From contig OZ026530.1 in assembly GCA_964019695.1 (NCBI GenBank), positions 30,982,690-31,046,689 of the forward strand: a stretch of DNA of 64,000 nucleotides, written 5' to 3'. The position numbers and the translations under genes were made by a program. Source of the DNA: Loripinus fragilis. Taxonomy: Eukaryota > Mollusca > Bivalvia > Lucinida > Lucinidae. Below, in pieces: positions 1 to 12,585 of this stretch. Position 1 is the first letter of the stretch. Every line of letters starts with the position of its first letter. The notes under the pieces are model-generated. The model saw only the letters and a list, made by a program, of their open reading frames with translations. It did not search any database and was not told the origin of the DNA.

Positions 1-110
1 TATTTGATTTCGAAAGATAACGAAATGCATTACCCATTTAAATGCATGCATACATTCCAACCCAAAATTTATGGTTATGACCGAAACGTCCACCTTCGGC
101 ATTTTCTATG

Positions 111-181
111 GCCGAAATGTCCGTGGCCGAAATGTCTGGGCCGAAACGTCCGTGGCAGAAATGTCCGTGGCAGAAATGTCC
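111..181. repeat. 15-bp short tandem repeat
   Basis: About five head-to-tail copies of a 15-base unit like CCGAAATGTCCGTGG, with a few substitutions. ORFs on both strands here come from the repeat and are not coding. Confidence 0.75.
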
Positions 182-354
182 TAGCACCCCTGGACCAGAT
201 CCATTACTCTGATTTACCAGCTTGTTTTTAATGAGCAGACACTTCCGCAGGCCCGACGTTTTTAACTTTGTCAAATCTGATCAGCATCTGGGTCCAAAAT
301 ATGAGGAGTCGGTTTTTATATAACGATTAACTTTCAATAAGAACATCATAGTGT

Positions 355-960
355 TAAACAGTTCGGTTCCAGATCAAGCACGACGTTTTGTTGGACATGA
401 TCTGGATCCAAAATGTTTGAAAAGAATATCAGCAGAGAGACCTAGGTACTTTTCATTTGATCATATTGCTCATAGACGCGCTGGCCGTTCATCGGTCTAA
501 GAATCGTCGTGTGCCAAACGGTTAGGCCTCAGATCAGGCCCAGCGTATCAGTAGTGGGCCTGATATGGGTTCAATGTGTTTGAAAGTAATATCAGAACTG
601 CCTAGGTCAGACCTGATCTGTGTCCAAACTGTTTGACAAGAGCATAGCTCAATAAATGCATCATAGTGTCAAACTGTTTGGATGCAGATCAGGCTCAAGG
701 TTTTGTTGGTCCTGATCTGGGTCTAAACCAATGTTTGAAAAGAATATCAGCAGACAGACCTAGTTCTTTACATTCGATGGGCATAGGCCAGTTGACGTGC
801 AGCCATGCACCAAATAGTTTGGATCAGGCCCAACTTTTTGTCAGACCTAATATACGATACAGCTAATATCAGCAGTCAGTCCTAGCTGGTCTGACCAGAC
901 CAGGCCCGACGTTTTGCTGGGTTTTCTGTTACTGTAGTCAGACTTCGTTCAAATATAGCT
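355..960. repeat. Degenerate ~155-bp tandem repeat
   Basis: Four to five diverged units share an AGATCAGGCCC-like start, a GATCTGGGTCC core, and GTTTGAAAAGAATATCAGC followed by CCTAG, spaced roughly 155 bases apart. Related single units occur at about 26520-26610 and 26740-26830, so this is a dispersed family amplified locally. No coding signal is visible. Confidence 0.65.
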
Positions 961-2060
961 AAACGAGATTTGAACGGTCATAGTTGGGCTGAGATACATC
1001 TAGTGATATAGATTACGGTGGATCCACGCTCAAATCCACTGAATGTGGAAAATTATGGTCAGGGACCCGAGTCCTAGAATATCGATAATTTAATCTAGAA
1101 GTCCTCTACTTGAGACGATGCTAGTGATTTTATGTGGTCTGCTGATAACGTATGCAACCAGTTTTGATACAGATCATATCAACAAATGAAGGTGCCTGAT
1201 CTTAATCCAAATTGTCAGACATTCTGGTGGTGGTATAGAATTTTCTGATCTTTATTTTTATTTATATGATAGTTTTTTCAACAAAATCAGCAGACGAAAA
1301 AAATCATGCAAAAAGTAAAATAAATAAAAAATAAAGCAAAACGTTAATAATATTCGTTAAGTTCCAATGTTAATCCATTCACGCAATATTTTAGAATGTC
1401 TTTTTAAAGTGTGCTTCCGATAAGAAGTTGTTTATGTTAGAAAACAGATGGCCGTTTTATGCAATATTACGTAATATATGTTAACACCTGTCAAAACAAA
1501 CACATATATCTATTATAGTCTTACTCCCTTAGCTGCAGTTTTGTTGGATTTATGAAACGGATTAAAGTAGTGTATGTGGCATGGTAGATTGGACACTTAT
1601 TTACAAAAATCATTAATTATTATACCATAAACTCGCATGTTGCGGACACTCATTGAAAGCGGTTGTGGACACTCATTGGAAAGATCTAAATTTAAAGAAT
1701 TGCAAAAAATATGTCGGGCCTGATCTGAATCCAAACTGCTAGCCACTCGGATGGTGCTCCTGAAAATTTTATTAAATCATTTTCATACTAATTCGGAGAG
1801 GAAAGGCATGTTCATAAAATTGTTCCAGACCAACCTGTCATTTGGGGAGCAGTCTTCCTAGAGACTACTTCAGCTCAACTTGAAGATTCCCTATTTGAAA
1901 TTCACCTCTTAGAGAGTTAATTCTCATGCTTTAAACACATTCCACCAGAGTTTTCAATGTTTGCTAACACATTGAAATACAAAATAGACAAATCCATGCT
2001 TGGATATGTTTCACTTTAATTAGCGAACGAGTCTGTTATGCGAACATCGACAACTCAGAC
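961..2060. other. AT-rich DNA, nothing recognised
   Basis: No ORF, repeat or RNA structure that I can support. One more diverged piece of the preceding repeat may lie near 1705-1740. Confidence 0.5.
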
Positions 2061-2080
2061 CAGTGACCTATAGGTCACTG
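2061..2080. repeat. 20-bp perfect palindrome CAGTGACCTATAGGTCACTG
   Basis: A perfect 20-base palindrome containing TGACCT and AGGTCA, the nuclear-receptor half-site, in everted arrangement. A slightly longer version is at 2635-2657. Both are followed by similar sequence ending in TCGCTGCTCGCACACA, so both are parts of one repeat family. Any receptor binding is only a guess. Confidence 0.6.
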
Positions 2081-2218
2081 CTCAGACGAGCCTGTGCAAA
2101 CACACAGTCTCACCAAGGCATTCGCTGCTCGCACACACCTCGGATCCATTGTTGTGTCCCAGCTCACACAAAGAAAGGCGGTGCATGTAGACGGAGGCTC
2201 AGACAAAAATGAATCTAA

Positions 2219-2448
2219 GCAGGGGCGGATCCAGGATATTTGGAAAATAGATCTAAGCAGGGGTGATCCAGGATTTCTGGAAGGGGGATCAGCTCTGTAG
2301 AGGAGGGGGTTCGCTTTGCTGATTTTATGTAAAATTGCTTAAATATTCCATGAAAATGAAATAATTTGGTCTCACTGATATTTAAAGACTGTGGGCGGGG
2401 GAGGGGATTTCGAACGAACCCCTGAACCCCCTCTGGATCCGCCACTGC
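2219..2448. mobile_element. 230-bp TIR element (MITE), TAA target duplication
   Basis: The ends are imperfect inverted repeats, GCAGGGGCGGATCCAG on the left and CTGGATCCGCCACTGC on the right. They are flanked by a 3-bp direct repeat TAA (2216-2218 and 2449-2451). There is no transposase. The TAA duplication fits PIF/Harbinger-type transposition, which is an inference from family knowledge. The left end carries a partial internal duplication of the terminal sequence. Confidence 0.7.
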
Positions 2449-2634
2449 TAAGGCTTCTTCTAGCCTCACCAGATAAGCACGCATGCTACTGCATGCTGCC
2501 AAATAGACATGTGCTGCTAGATAGTTGCGCATAATGACTAAGCACATGCGATTAATGTAGAAATCTCATTTAACAGAACTATAAGTACGGTAAATACCTC
2601 CATTCATAGAACTATTAAATTTCATCATTTCTAC

Positions 2635-2657
2635 CAGTGACCTAATATAGGTCACTG
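2635..2657. repeat. Second near-perfect TGACCT/AGGTCA palindrome
   Basis: Same family as the palindrome at 2061-2080, with a longer centre. It is followed by the same TCGCTGCTCGCACACA trailer. The two copies flank the TIR element between them. Confidence 0.55.
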
Positions 2658-2720
2658 TTTCTACTCAACTTCCACCAAAGCGCAGGCTCGCGAGAATCAT
2701 CGCTGCTCGCACACATAAAA

Positions 2721-3831
2721 TATTGATAAAGATATGAATTCTCAGATCTATTTTTTAACACCGGTCTTGCTGGTTAAGACTATGCTACATGGGTATAAAG
2801 TGGTGCCTTTTACGTATGTGATAAGTAAGCTACATATCATGTCATAAATCATTCATATTTTGAATTACAAAGGTGCCGACCGTAAAGGACACGTGTGCTT
2901 TTATTGCATCAAATGGCCCATGGGCATAGTATTAAAGGACCGGATGCATAGACGTCTATAGTAGTATATATTAAAATGGTGCTCGACGCGAGAAAACCTG
3001 ACTTTGGTGCTTTCGAACAGCTAGTAAACTTGCTTCGTGTAAAATTTTAGTTAGTCTCTGTAGCTGAACAGACTTGTTTGAGCCTTACTCAGTCATTTTT
3101 TCTCGCAAAATGGCCTTAATGTATCTTATCACTTATTTAAACCGGAAAGACCAAGTTGAGACTTCAAGTGTATGGAATGGAATGTAATCATTGATATTGA
3201 ATAAACACGAAGCTTACCAGACTCTTCACTGCTCTTCACTGCTCGCATGCGCATAGTATTGATATGTTATGATGTATGACCAACACAGTAATAAACCCAC
3301 TCATTCGGAAAAGGTCAGTCTTGGATGCTTAGAAATCAATTATTCTGATCTCAAATATTCAGATCACTTATTTTTGTTACATTTATATATTTTTTTCTAT
3401 TTGTCTAATCTTTATTTCGAAATTAATTTTCTTCTGATCGTGTTCCATATTCTACTGTGTAACCGTAGGTAGCCGTATATAGATTGCCCCTTCACGTGTA
3501 ATCTCGCGGAGATAACGCGGAACGAGACAGTTGGGCGCATGAGCACTAACAATGTGAAAGAGTCTATTAAATGGTGTAAACAAGAATAAACCTATTAAAT
3601 GTATTAAAGATTAATTTAATCGCCGATCACAACACGTTTGCTTTTGAAATTTGTTCTGTTGTTATGGGTTCACTTATTAACCAGCTAATTTTTTTTCGCA
3701 CAGGCTGATCAGTGCCTTTGGTGTTTCTGCGGTCCGAGGATATGGAAATCCCACGATATAGTTCAGCTTATCTTCCCACTCCTGTGTAGACTCAGATAAG
3801 ACTTAAATGATTTTAATAAGTTTTATGCGAA
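2721..3831. other. Intergenic, nothing recognised
   Basis: AT-rich. A short ORF at 3269-3472 ends in a hydrophobic stretch, but it has no family resemblance and no splice context that would support it. Confidence 0.45.
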
Positions 3832-3900
3832 TGCGCGGTGGTTCAACTCGAGACCGAGGGGTTGCGAGTTTGAGCCTCACATGCGTCAATGTGTTGTTTA
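3832..3900 (+). mobile_element. tRNA-derived SINE fragment
   Basis: A short stretch with a B-box-like GTTTGAGCCTCAC preceded by ACTCGAGACCG matches the head of the complete SINE at 21786-21972. The rest of the element is missing. Confidence 0.5.
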
Positions 3901-4794
3901 ATCATACTGTGCATATTGGTGTCAAGGGCCAGGGGTCCGCCCCACCCCCTGAAAAATCATAAACATATAGAGTTTCTTTGCAATACTGGTCCGGATTCCC
4001 CAAAAGTCATAAAGCTATTTAGTCAGCATTAAGTGGTGGGCCATCATCGATACGCCTGCGAAGCCCGCTTATAGAGCTATTTTAATCCAAGTAAAAAACA
4101 AAAAAAAGTTGAATCCCTCTGACAAAACTTCCGAATGGCTAACATTACCCCCAGCGGTGTTCTCCGGATCAAATCAATCGAACCCAGCGAAGGTTTCATT
4201 CAAAGATAGTGAATTGCAACCATAAGTAGGACAAGATTCAAAATTAGTGGCAGTTGACAAACATGGCAGGCCAATTTGTGTCTACGTACACGCGGTTCTT
4301 GACATTAACCATCCATCAAACTCCTTTGAAGCCAGATCAGCCAACAACCTGGCTGTTCGCGAGCATGAAGTTTCGATCTGATCTAGTTGACTAAGCGCAC
4401 TTACCATTAATTTAGTTTGTTTAGCCTGCAATATACGGGTGGCTGTATAAGAGTGGAGATACATATTGCGGTAATTCAGCAGGTTTAGATTAAAACAGTC
4501 TTCATGGGCCGAAGTTCATTGTATGAGGAAAATCTATCCTGAGACCTCTTGTTGTTAATTGTATAGCCCATTGTTTCAATCTGATGTCATCTGTTTTACG
4601 CAACTGGATTGTTTATTAACTTGATAAAACCTAATTGGGGTCATTTACTCAAAGGAAGTGAAAAGTCGATAATAATTTTAGAGGATTAACTCCACATTTG
4701 CGCACTTCAGTATATCTTTTGCGCACTTTGATTCCTTCTTTTGCGCAAAACACAGATCACCTCCACCCCGCATCCATGCCGTCTGATCAGTGCT
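3901..4794. other. Intergenic, nothing recognised
   Basis: No supported gene. The minus-strand ORF at 4282-4464 has no recognisable domain or splice context. Confidence 0.45.
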
Positions 4795-4988
4795 TTTTTG
4801 TTTGGTTGATTTGATTATTTACACCCCATCAACAATCTTTCAGTTATGTAGGGACAGGTCTTCCTGGGTTGAACCAGTACTAAACTAGGATGAATGTGTC
4901 TTGCTCAAGGAAACAACGCAGTGACGCCGATGAGGCTCGCACCCGCGGCCTGGAGCCAAGCACTATACCACTGAGCCACTGTGCTCCC
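4795..4988 (-). mobile_element. tRNA-derived SINE, minus strand
   Basis: Read on the minus strand, it begins with a tRNA-like head (CAGTGGCTCAGTGG-type A box and a B box). A body follows containing TCCTTGAGCAAGACACATT, then an ending similar to CTGTCCCTACATAA and a degenerate CAAA tail. It matches the SINE at 21786-21972 along its whole length, with scattered substitutions. Confidence 0.75.
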
Positions 4989-5021
4989 TATGATCAGTGC
5001 TGTGTTATTCATAAGTGTGTA

Positions 5022-5061
5022 TATACTCGGACCCAGTATAAATACTGAGTCCGAGGTGTAT
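5022..5061. repeat. Short hairpin
   Basis: CTCGGACCCAGTAT pairs with ATACTGAGTCCGAG with one mismatch, and outer TATAC/GTATA pairing extends it. Confidence 0.6.
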
Positions 5062-5444
5062 AGAAATGCATTATTGTAATCATCTGTAAACTTTTAAGGC
5101 TACTTACATGTACAGGCGTGCACATACACGCACTGTGACCAGCACCTTTGTTTTCAGTGACTAGAACAAGATTAATGATAGTCCCCTTTACATGGAATGG
5201 CTTGTGTACATGGAGCGACAGCCCAAAAAATGGGGCACCATATTTTTTATCGGGTTGTTACATCAATTAGGAATTTGTGCTACGACTTTTCGGAATAATA
5301 GATATTTCTAATAAAGTATCAAGAAATGTATCGCAAAATTGTCGTCTGCTCCATTTGTTTGAACTGAAAGAAATTCTTTACCTCATTGTATATGTTGTAT
5401 CCTGGGTATTTTTCATGCTTCTTTGTCATCTACTGACTATGCCT

Positions 5445-5655
5445 AAATAGCGCAGTCGTCGCGGAAACGCGTTGGTCGTAGCGAGAGCGTACAGAGCGTA
5501 ACTAGCAGAATCGTAGCTGCATCACGGATGAATAACTCGGCGATTTCGCCACGATGTGACGGCGATTGTGCTACGATGTTCACGATGCCGCCGCGATACG
5601 GATACGCTCATGAAGATCTTACTGCGATGTGACTACGCTTCCGTTGCGCTTCGAG
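5445..5655. other. CpG-rich island-like patch
   Basis: About 200 bases rich in CG dinucleotides (repeated CGATG, GCGTA, CGCGA), in sharp contrast with the AT-rich surroundings. It contains no ORF or promoter signature that I can identify. It may be a young repeat that has escaped CpG decay, or a satellite fragment. Confidence 0.4.
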
Positions 5656-5689
5656 TTAAAAAGTAACTTCTTATGCCTAAATTTTATTT

Positions 5690-7850
5690 AAGTGTTTCTG
5701 TCAAAATCAACATAGAACAGATATTTCTTTAAGCTGTGGCCCAGTCGTCTGAGACGTTTTAAACCAGACCCACTGACGGTTAAGCCTTCCGGTGCTCCGG
5801 GACAAAATGTCACCATCGCCCTGAGAATTGAGTCTCGCAGAATGGCTGATTTAGAAATAAAATTTAAACACACTGCCTCTAAAGTGGTACATGTACCCTT
5901 TTGATATTCAGAAACTTTAGCCAGGACTGTTCTAATCTTTTGAATGCAAAGTAGTAGCCACCTGCTCAAAATTACGTCTAACAGGATGACTTTGATATGT
6001 GGCGATTCTAATCAAGGCGACTCTATCATTTGAATGCAAAGTGGTACATATACCACACCCTCAGTATTAAATCTCGCAATATGGCTGATCAAAAATTAAT
6101 TTAAAACCGCACTGCGCCTCTAGTGTTATTTGCACCACTTTAATAAGCAGCGATTTTAATCCTGGCTACTCTTTCATTTTAATTCAAAGTGGTGCATATA
6201 CTACCCGCACAGAATTACGTCTAAGAGGATGACTGCATTAGAATAAATCGTAACTGACTGCACAGACTCCAAAGTGGTGCATGTACCATCCGTACAGAAT
6301 AATGCCAACAGAAGTAACTTAAACTGCATATGTAACAATTGTAACCCTGGCTAATGCAAAGTGGTATACATACCACCCCTCAGAATTAAGTCTCGCAATA
6401 TTGCTGAGTAAGAATTAATTTCAATCTGCACTAAATATCAAGTGGTACATGTACCACTTTGATATTCAGCACTTTTAACCTGGGTTATTATATGATTTGA
6501 AGGCAATGTGGTACATATACCACCTGCTAACAATTTCATCTAAGATGATGGTTGCTTTTAGAACCACTTTTGAGTCAGAATTGACTTAAACTGCATATGT
6601 AACAATTGTAACCCTGGCTGCTCTATCAGTTTAATGCAAGTGGTACATATACCACCCCTCAGAATTAAGTCTCGCAATATTGCTGAGTAAGAATTAATTT
6701 CAATCTGCACTAAATATCAAGTGGTACACGTACCACTTTGATATCCAGAACTTTTAACCTGGGTTGTTATATGATTTGAAGACAATGTGGTACATATACC
6801 ACCTGCTAACAATTTCATCTAAGATGATGGTTGCTTTTAGAACCGCTTTTGAGTCAGTGCAGTAAAAATAATTCTTAAGCAGCCACCCTTTTAGACGTAA
6901 TTTTTTGCGGATGGTATATGTAGCACTTTGGAGACAGTGCAGTTAAATTTTATTTAAGTCAGTCACCCTCTTAGATGTCATTTTGTGCGGGTGGTATGCG
7001 TACCCCTTTGCATTCAAATGATAGAGCAGTCAAAGCTACAATCACTGCATATCAAAGTGGTACATGTACCACTCTAGATAGATTCAGTTCAGTTAGATTA
7101 AATTTCTAAAGCAGCAATCCTGTTAGACGTAACTTTGTGCGGGGAGTGGTATACGTACCACTTTGCATTCAAATGATAGAGCAGTCAGAACTACAATCAC
7201 TGCATATCAATGTGGTACATATACCACTTCAGAGTCAGTTCAGTAAGATAACATTTCTAAAGCAGTCGCCCTGATAGTCGTAACTTTGTGTGGGGGTGGT
7301 ATACATACCACTTTGCATTCAAATGATAGAGCAGTTAGAACTACAATCACTGCATATCAATGTGGATGTGGTACATGTACCACATTAGAATCAGTCCAGT
7401 CAGATTTAATTTCTAAAGCAGTCGTCCTGTTAGACGTAACTTTGTGCGAGGGTGGTATACGTACCACTTTGCATTCAAATGATAGAGCAGTCAAAACTAA
7501 AATCACTGTATATCAATGTGGTACATGTACCACTTTAGAATCATTTCTGTCAGATTAAATTTTTAAAGCAGCCATCCTGTTAGACGTAACTTTGTGCGGG
7601 GGTGGTATACGTACCACTTTGCATTCAAATGATAGAGCAGTCAGAACTACAATCACTGCATATCAAAGTGGTACATGTACCACTTTAAAGTCAGTTCAGT
7701 TAGGTTAAATTTCTATAGTAGCCATCCTGTTAGACGTAACTTTCTGCGGGGGGTGGTAAACGTACCACTTTTCATTCAAATGATAAATCAGCCAGGGTGA
7801 AAATTGTTGAATATCAAAGTGGTACATGTACCACTTTATAAGCAGTCTCC
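5690..7850. repeat. Array of GTGGTACATGTACCAC palindromes in two inverted halves
   Basis: At least 20 copies of a 16-base palindrome GTGGTACATGTACCAC, or close variants such as GTGGTATACGTACCAC, spaced about 60-90 bases apart. In the right half (about 6890-7850) they belong to a tandem unit of about 150 bases containing TTAGACGTAACTTTGTGCGG and TTGCATTCAAATGATAGAGC. Starts of one palindrome class lie at 7146, 7296, 7452, 7602 and 7753. In the left half (5690-6860) the same unit runs in the opposite orientation, and one block of about 290 bases is repeated (about 6340-6560 and 6640-6860). The whole is a large inverted repeat centred near 6870. ORFs inside are repeat artefacts. Confidence 0.8.
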
Positions 7851-8022
7851 AACAGGATAGCGATTCTAAAACAAGGATTTAGAGGGGTTACTTTCTCAAA
7901 ACATTAGAAAGTTGAAAAAAATGTAGCTGTTTTTGAAGCTTTTTACCCCCTCAAATTAAGCCTTTTTGGTGTAAAAAGAGGATTCAATTGTTCAATCCCT
8001 TTTTATAAAATCCATGGTTATA

Positions 8023-9354
8023 TACGAAATTAGTGCGTGGGCAGGGTGATGTCCGACGTAAACGTCCAAACGTTACGTCGGCACCACACTGTTCAACCGT
8101 TTTCCTGGAATTTTAAGAGAATTGGTATCAGTATGTGTAAACCTCGAAACTATCTAGATAACGTGACCTTGAAGGGAAAAAGGGCCACGGGATCTTGATG
8201 TTTCGGCTGCGATAGCGTCTCAACCAGGGTGACGTTACGTGTATAGAAGAGTTTGTTACGTTTGGGTTTGTTCGTTTGGCATAAGAGGTATTGTTTAGCG
8301 CTGACATAGGCCAGTCACTAAAGAAATACTTCTCTATTATATAAGTTTAAGTGTGGATATTTAGAAGAGCCGATCCATCCTAACCGCATGGGAGCCGTTA
8401 GCCATACACCCACGGGTGTGGGCTAATCGTGCGCTTATAGGGTTAGGCTGTAATTTAAAAGAGTAAGACCATTGAAATTATTTCTATTTTTGTGAACTTC
8501 GAACGAACAACCCCATTATTGACGCAAAAGAGTGATTCTGAGATTCTAAATATATATTGTTTTTTGCAGAATCGTCTCTTGTGTCCCCTCCTACGTTGGA
8601 GGCTGAATGTTGGTGAGCCGTTGATTATCACCTGAGGGCACATATTAGTTGTCCCCCTCAGGCCACGACCAGCGTGGATCAAGGCCCAATCGTTACAACG
8701 TAGCACAATCAAATGGGAAGCCAACCGGCTTGAATGGTTATATGTGAATCTGACACCCCAACGTGGGGATATGATCAGGAGGACCTATATATATTAATGC
8801 TGACGTCTTGAGCGACGATCAGCAGTACGCGTAACAAATATTACGATTACGTGAATCCAGTGACGACCAAAGTACAGGCTCGATCACCTCAGCGCCGATG
8901 GTCTGAAGTAGACACACGTGCAGCTTAGAAGACATAGTGTTCGCGAGACGCGTCTAATCTCGAGATTTCTCGTCAATACGAGAACTGAAATATTAAAGGG
9001 CCCAATTGTTTTTTTTTATGAGAACTTAAGCTATATGTTAATCATATTCTTTACTTCTCTTATTTCTGACTAGTTGACGTACATCTAGAACAGGACAGTC
9101 CAAGATTGGTTCTAATTGAAACGATCTTGGAGTGGCAACTTGCTCTAGTATAGGATGGTCAATTAGCCAGAAATAACAGCGTAGGTGGTGTCATTGTATA
9201 TTAATGTGTTGTTGATGTTTTCTTAGTACATAAAGTACTGAAAAGTTTTTGCTAGTTGCGTGCATTATTTTTCCCTGGTAGCATCGTCATCGCATAAAGG
9301 AATTTTCCAATAAGATTTCCCCTCTTCCTTCTTGACCGGCTTTATGTCGTAACA
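8023..9354 (+). mobile_element. 5'-truncated LTR of the Gmr1-like family
   Basis: About 1.33 kb is nearly identical to the right-hand part of the LTRs at 27487-30122 and 35648-38090. It begins abruptly at TACGAAATTAGT and ends with the family terminus TTTATGTCGTAACA. The first ~1.2 kb of the LTR is missing, and no gag or pol follows. It keeps a 16-base segment absent from the 5' LTR at 27487 and the ~108-base segment absent from the 3' LTR at 35648, so it helps show which changes in those LTRs are secondary. ORFs within it are non-coding LTR sequence. Confidence 0.85.
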
Positions 9355-12300
9355 TAGTATTACAGTCATTGCTGATAACAAGCTCATGGAATTGTGTTAC
9401 AGATGTTATATATAATCTTTTTATCACATACTTCCTAATGCCTATAATATTAAAAACAATAGACATTTTTTTTTAGAAAATAATAGTTCTCATTTAAATG
9501 ACACAATTCAATAAATATTCCTATTAAATATAATTATTCAAAAACAATCTTTATTCAAGTCACCCTCACAATGGCTATCATTGTGTCTGCTTCTATGGCA
9601 AAATAATCACCCATTTCATCACAACCAGTAGAGTCATGGCATAGTATTAGGACTGCAAACTGAGTAGAATTCTGTTCCTCTCCACCCCTTTGAATATTGT
9701 ACAGACATATCCTACCTTAAAGAACAATTCAAGCTGCATCAAATAAGAGATGTTTGCACTCTATTAACTAGGGGGTTAGCCTGTAATGGTATGATATATG
9801 TTACCATATCAATTTAAGAATAAATGGATTGAAAATCTGAGAAACAGAAAGAAGACGAAAAACTATCTATTTATTTGAATTATTCATGTAATTTGCATGC
9901 TGAAAACCTTTGATACATAAAAAAAAGTGTTTTTAACAAATATATAGCTTCCTATGGCGTTATATGTGTTACATTAAATAAGATTAATTTTTAAAATTGG
10001 TAATTGTGACAAACATCACTTATAAGCATTTCGTGTGATTCTCCTCTTTTGCCACCAGAAGACTTAATTTTCTTTGTATGTGTGGCCAGTGCCAGCGTCA
10101 AATAAAAATTGACTCAACTATAAATTGAATCCTTAGCATTCTTCAAAAGCAGAAACAGCATGTCAGTGTCATGGGATCAAACTTCTGATTAAATATGGGT
10201 TTAATGCCATTATACATATATGCATACAATGGAGTATGACTCTGGCATATGTCTCTTCCTGTGAAGTGGAAAGAGTAATCTTACTGCAGCTGCCTCTGCA
10301 TCCGTGCTAGTTAAATGATTACTTTGCTCTGATTTTGCAAAAGCTATTTCTCTACCGTGTACCTCTATGAATACTTTAAGATTTCTGACATTAGTCAAAC
10401 TGAAATTTGATAGGCTGCTTTTTTGCATCATTTGCCATGGAACCTATCCAGTCCTTTGGTGCTTAAGTCCCCAGGTCTTAGATCATTAGCATTTTGCTGC
10501 GTCCAAAGAACTTTTTAAGTTTTCTTTAGTTACAATTTTGACTCTTGATGGTTTTGGCAGACATTCTGAAACAATTTCTGTTACACTTTGAAAGTTATCT
10601 GGTATAAGAGAACGAATATGAAGTTGGACATTGTCATCAATTATGTTTGCAGCTGGTTGTTTTTTTATGTCAGTACATTGAAGCAAGCCTTAAAATAATG
10701 TAAAACCTATGATTTCTCAGTTTTTGCAGCCATATCATTAGCTGTTGCATTCAAAAGAAGGAAAGTGGACTATGGGTAGAATAGGATAACTAGTAGTTCT
10801 ATATTATGCGCTATGGAAGATTTATATAGAGTAAACAAGTTAATAAGGTGCCTCATTTCATGATCCATTGAAAACACTGAAATTGAAAACAGTTGCCTCT
10901 GACTGTGAAATAAAAAAAGGATGTCACGACAATGCCCTTGCTCATTTATTATGATGAGTTATATATGTAACATCCTTTAATAAGCGCTCTTATCTTAGAA
11001 ACTTAGTGAATCTTTGAATTGAAAGTGTCTAATTTGCGCTCTGTTCATCGTGCGTTTTATTGCTTTAACTGCTGTTATACATCTAGTTTGTTTATCTGAA
11101 GGGAAAGGGTTACCTCGGTTTCAGCACTTCAGAAGTACTAAGACTTCAAATAAGTTTTTTAATGCTTGGGGAAAGATAATAAGTGCAGAGCCATTATTAA
11201 ATGAATTTTTTTTTGTTGCATGTCTGGAAAGGCTACATTTATAAAAGTTAACCAGCTAAGATATGGTTCTTTATCACAGAAATATCTAGGTACATCAGTC
11301 CAGGTACTCATTGCTTTTAATGGCATAGTTTTCCTCCTTGTAAAGCTTTAGTCTTTCTCCTACTTACAGAGTATCACTTGAAACACATACTCAAAGAGCC
11401 AACTATTAGGAATTCATATCAGTTTCCGAATGTTCCAAGCCATGAATGGCAAAATTTGAAAGTTGATAGTGGCTCATGACTGGTGGTCAAACTTGTATAA
11501 CAGTAAATGATTGAAATATTGTGCGATGACTCTACTAGTTGCAAGAAGGCGTGTGATAATAATGATTACCACAGAAGCAGACAACGACAAACGTTTAACA
11601 TGAGTGTTAAATCGATGAGAAATAGTTTTGACCATTTTATTTATTGTATTGTCTTGTACAAATGTAAAATTATATTTTCTATTTGTTGCTCTATACTTAG
11701 CATTATATGCCTAGTATTAGGAAATGTGTTTAAAAGGTCATTGATAAATCTGTAACAACAGTCCATGGACTTGGTAATTAGAAATGAATATAATTTCTAG
11801 TGTTTTGGCACCAAAGACTTATATTAAAAGTACACATTAAGTGTCCTGATCTTAAACTTAATGCCATCTTGCAGATATATGAGCAAGACAGACTAAGAAA
11901 ATGTAAAATATCGACACGCTCCAATCACTTTCATGTGTTTTACTTAAACGGTATAACAAAATTTGCTTCTCTGTAAAACTGAAAGTAGGGCTGTGTATTA
12001 GCTCCTATAGGATAATATATTTAAGATAGAAAAGCAACCTTGATTTTTATTATTCATCAATTGAGTATATATTTGTAAAATCTAATAAAACAGTTTGAAA
12101 CCAAGTCATAGTAGTTGTTTAACTAAATGACGATAGCCACAATTATAGCTTTTAAATTATAATTAGGCTGATGTAACGCACATAACACCACAGTTAGCCA
12201 TATTTATGTTAAACAGCTTCCATATGTAGTAAAGACATCCAGTATGCAGACTATAAGAATGTCAATTTATTAGATAATTTTAATGTCTTCTTTTTTTTAG

Positions 12301-12404
12301 CTCAAACATTCAAATTTCTTATTCTCAAATTGATATTGTAACATATGTAACAAGCTGTTACAGGCTAATGCCCCGACTTACAGAGTGCAAACATTTCTTA
12401 TGTT
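9355..12404. other. AT-rich stretch with no firm gene
   Basis: Apart from the weak minus-strand coding relic listed separately, nothing here is recognisable. The plus-strand ORF at 11050 reads like a signal peptide but starts with GTG and has no upstream ATG, so it is not called. Confidence 0.4.
9568..10690 (-). pseudogene. Possible decayed minus-strand coding sequence, unknown
   Basis: I do not recognise this. Several minus-strand segments read like protein. Positions 10686-10486 give 66 residues with a proline- and lysine-rich end (CLPKPSRVKIVTKENLKSS). A one-base shift then continues about 22 more residues (LRPGDLSTKGLDRFHGK). Positions 10431-10210 give another segment, and about 9715-9568 give one containing STGCDEMGDYFAIEADTM. 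The pieces are in different frames and could be exons of a host gene or a mutated transposon ORF. AAG just upstream of 10685 could be a splice acceptor. Confidence is low. Confidence 0.25.
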
Positions 12405-12486
<82 letters not shown>

Positions 12487-12504
12487 GGATGGATGGATGG
12501 ATGA

Positions 12505-12585
<81 letters not shown>

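Noticed and set aside
11050..11244. Possible signal-peptide exon
   Set aside because: Begins with GTG, with no upstream ATG, acceptor or phase link to another exon.
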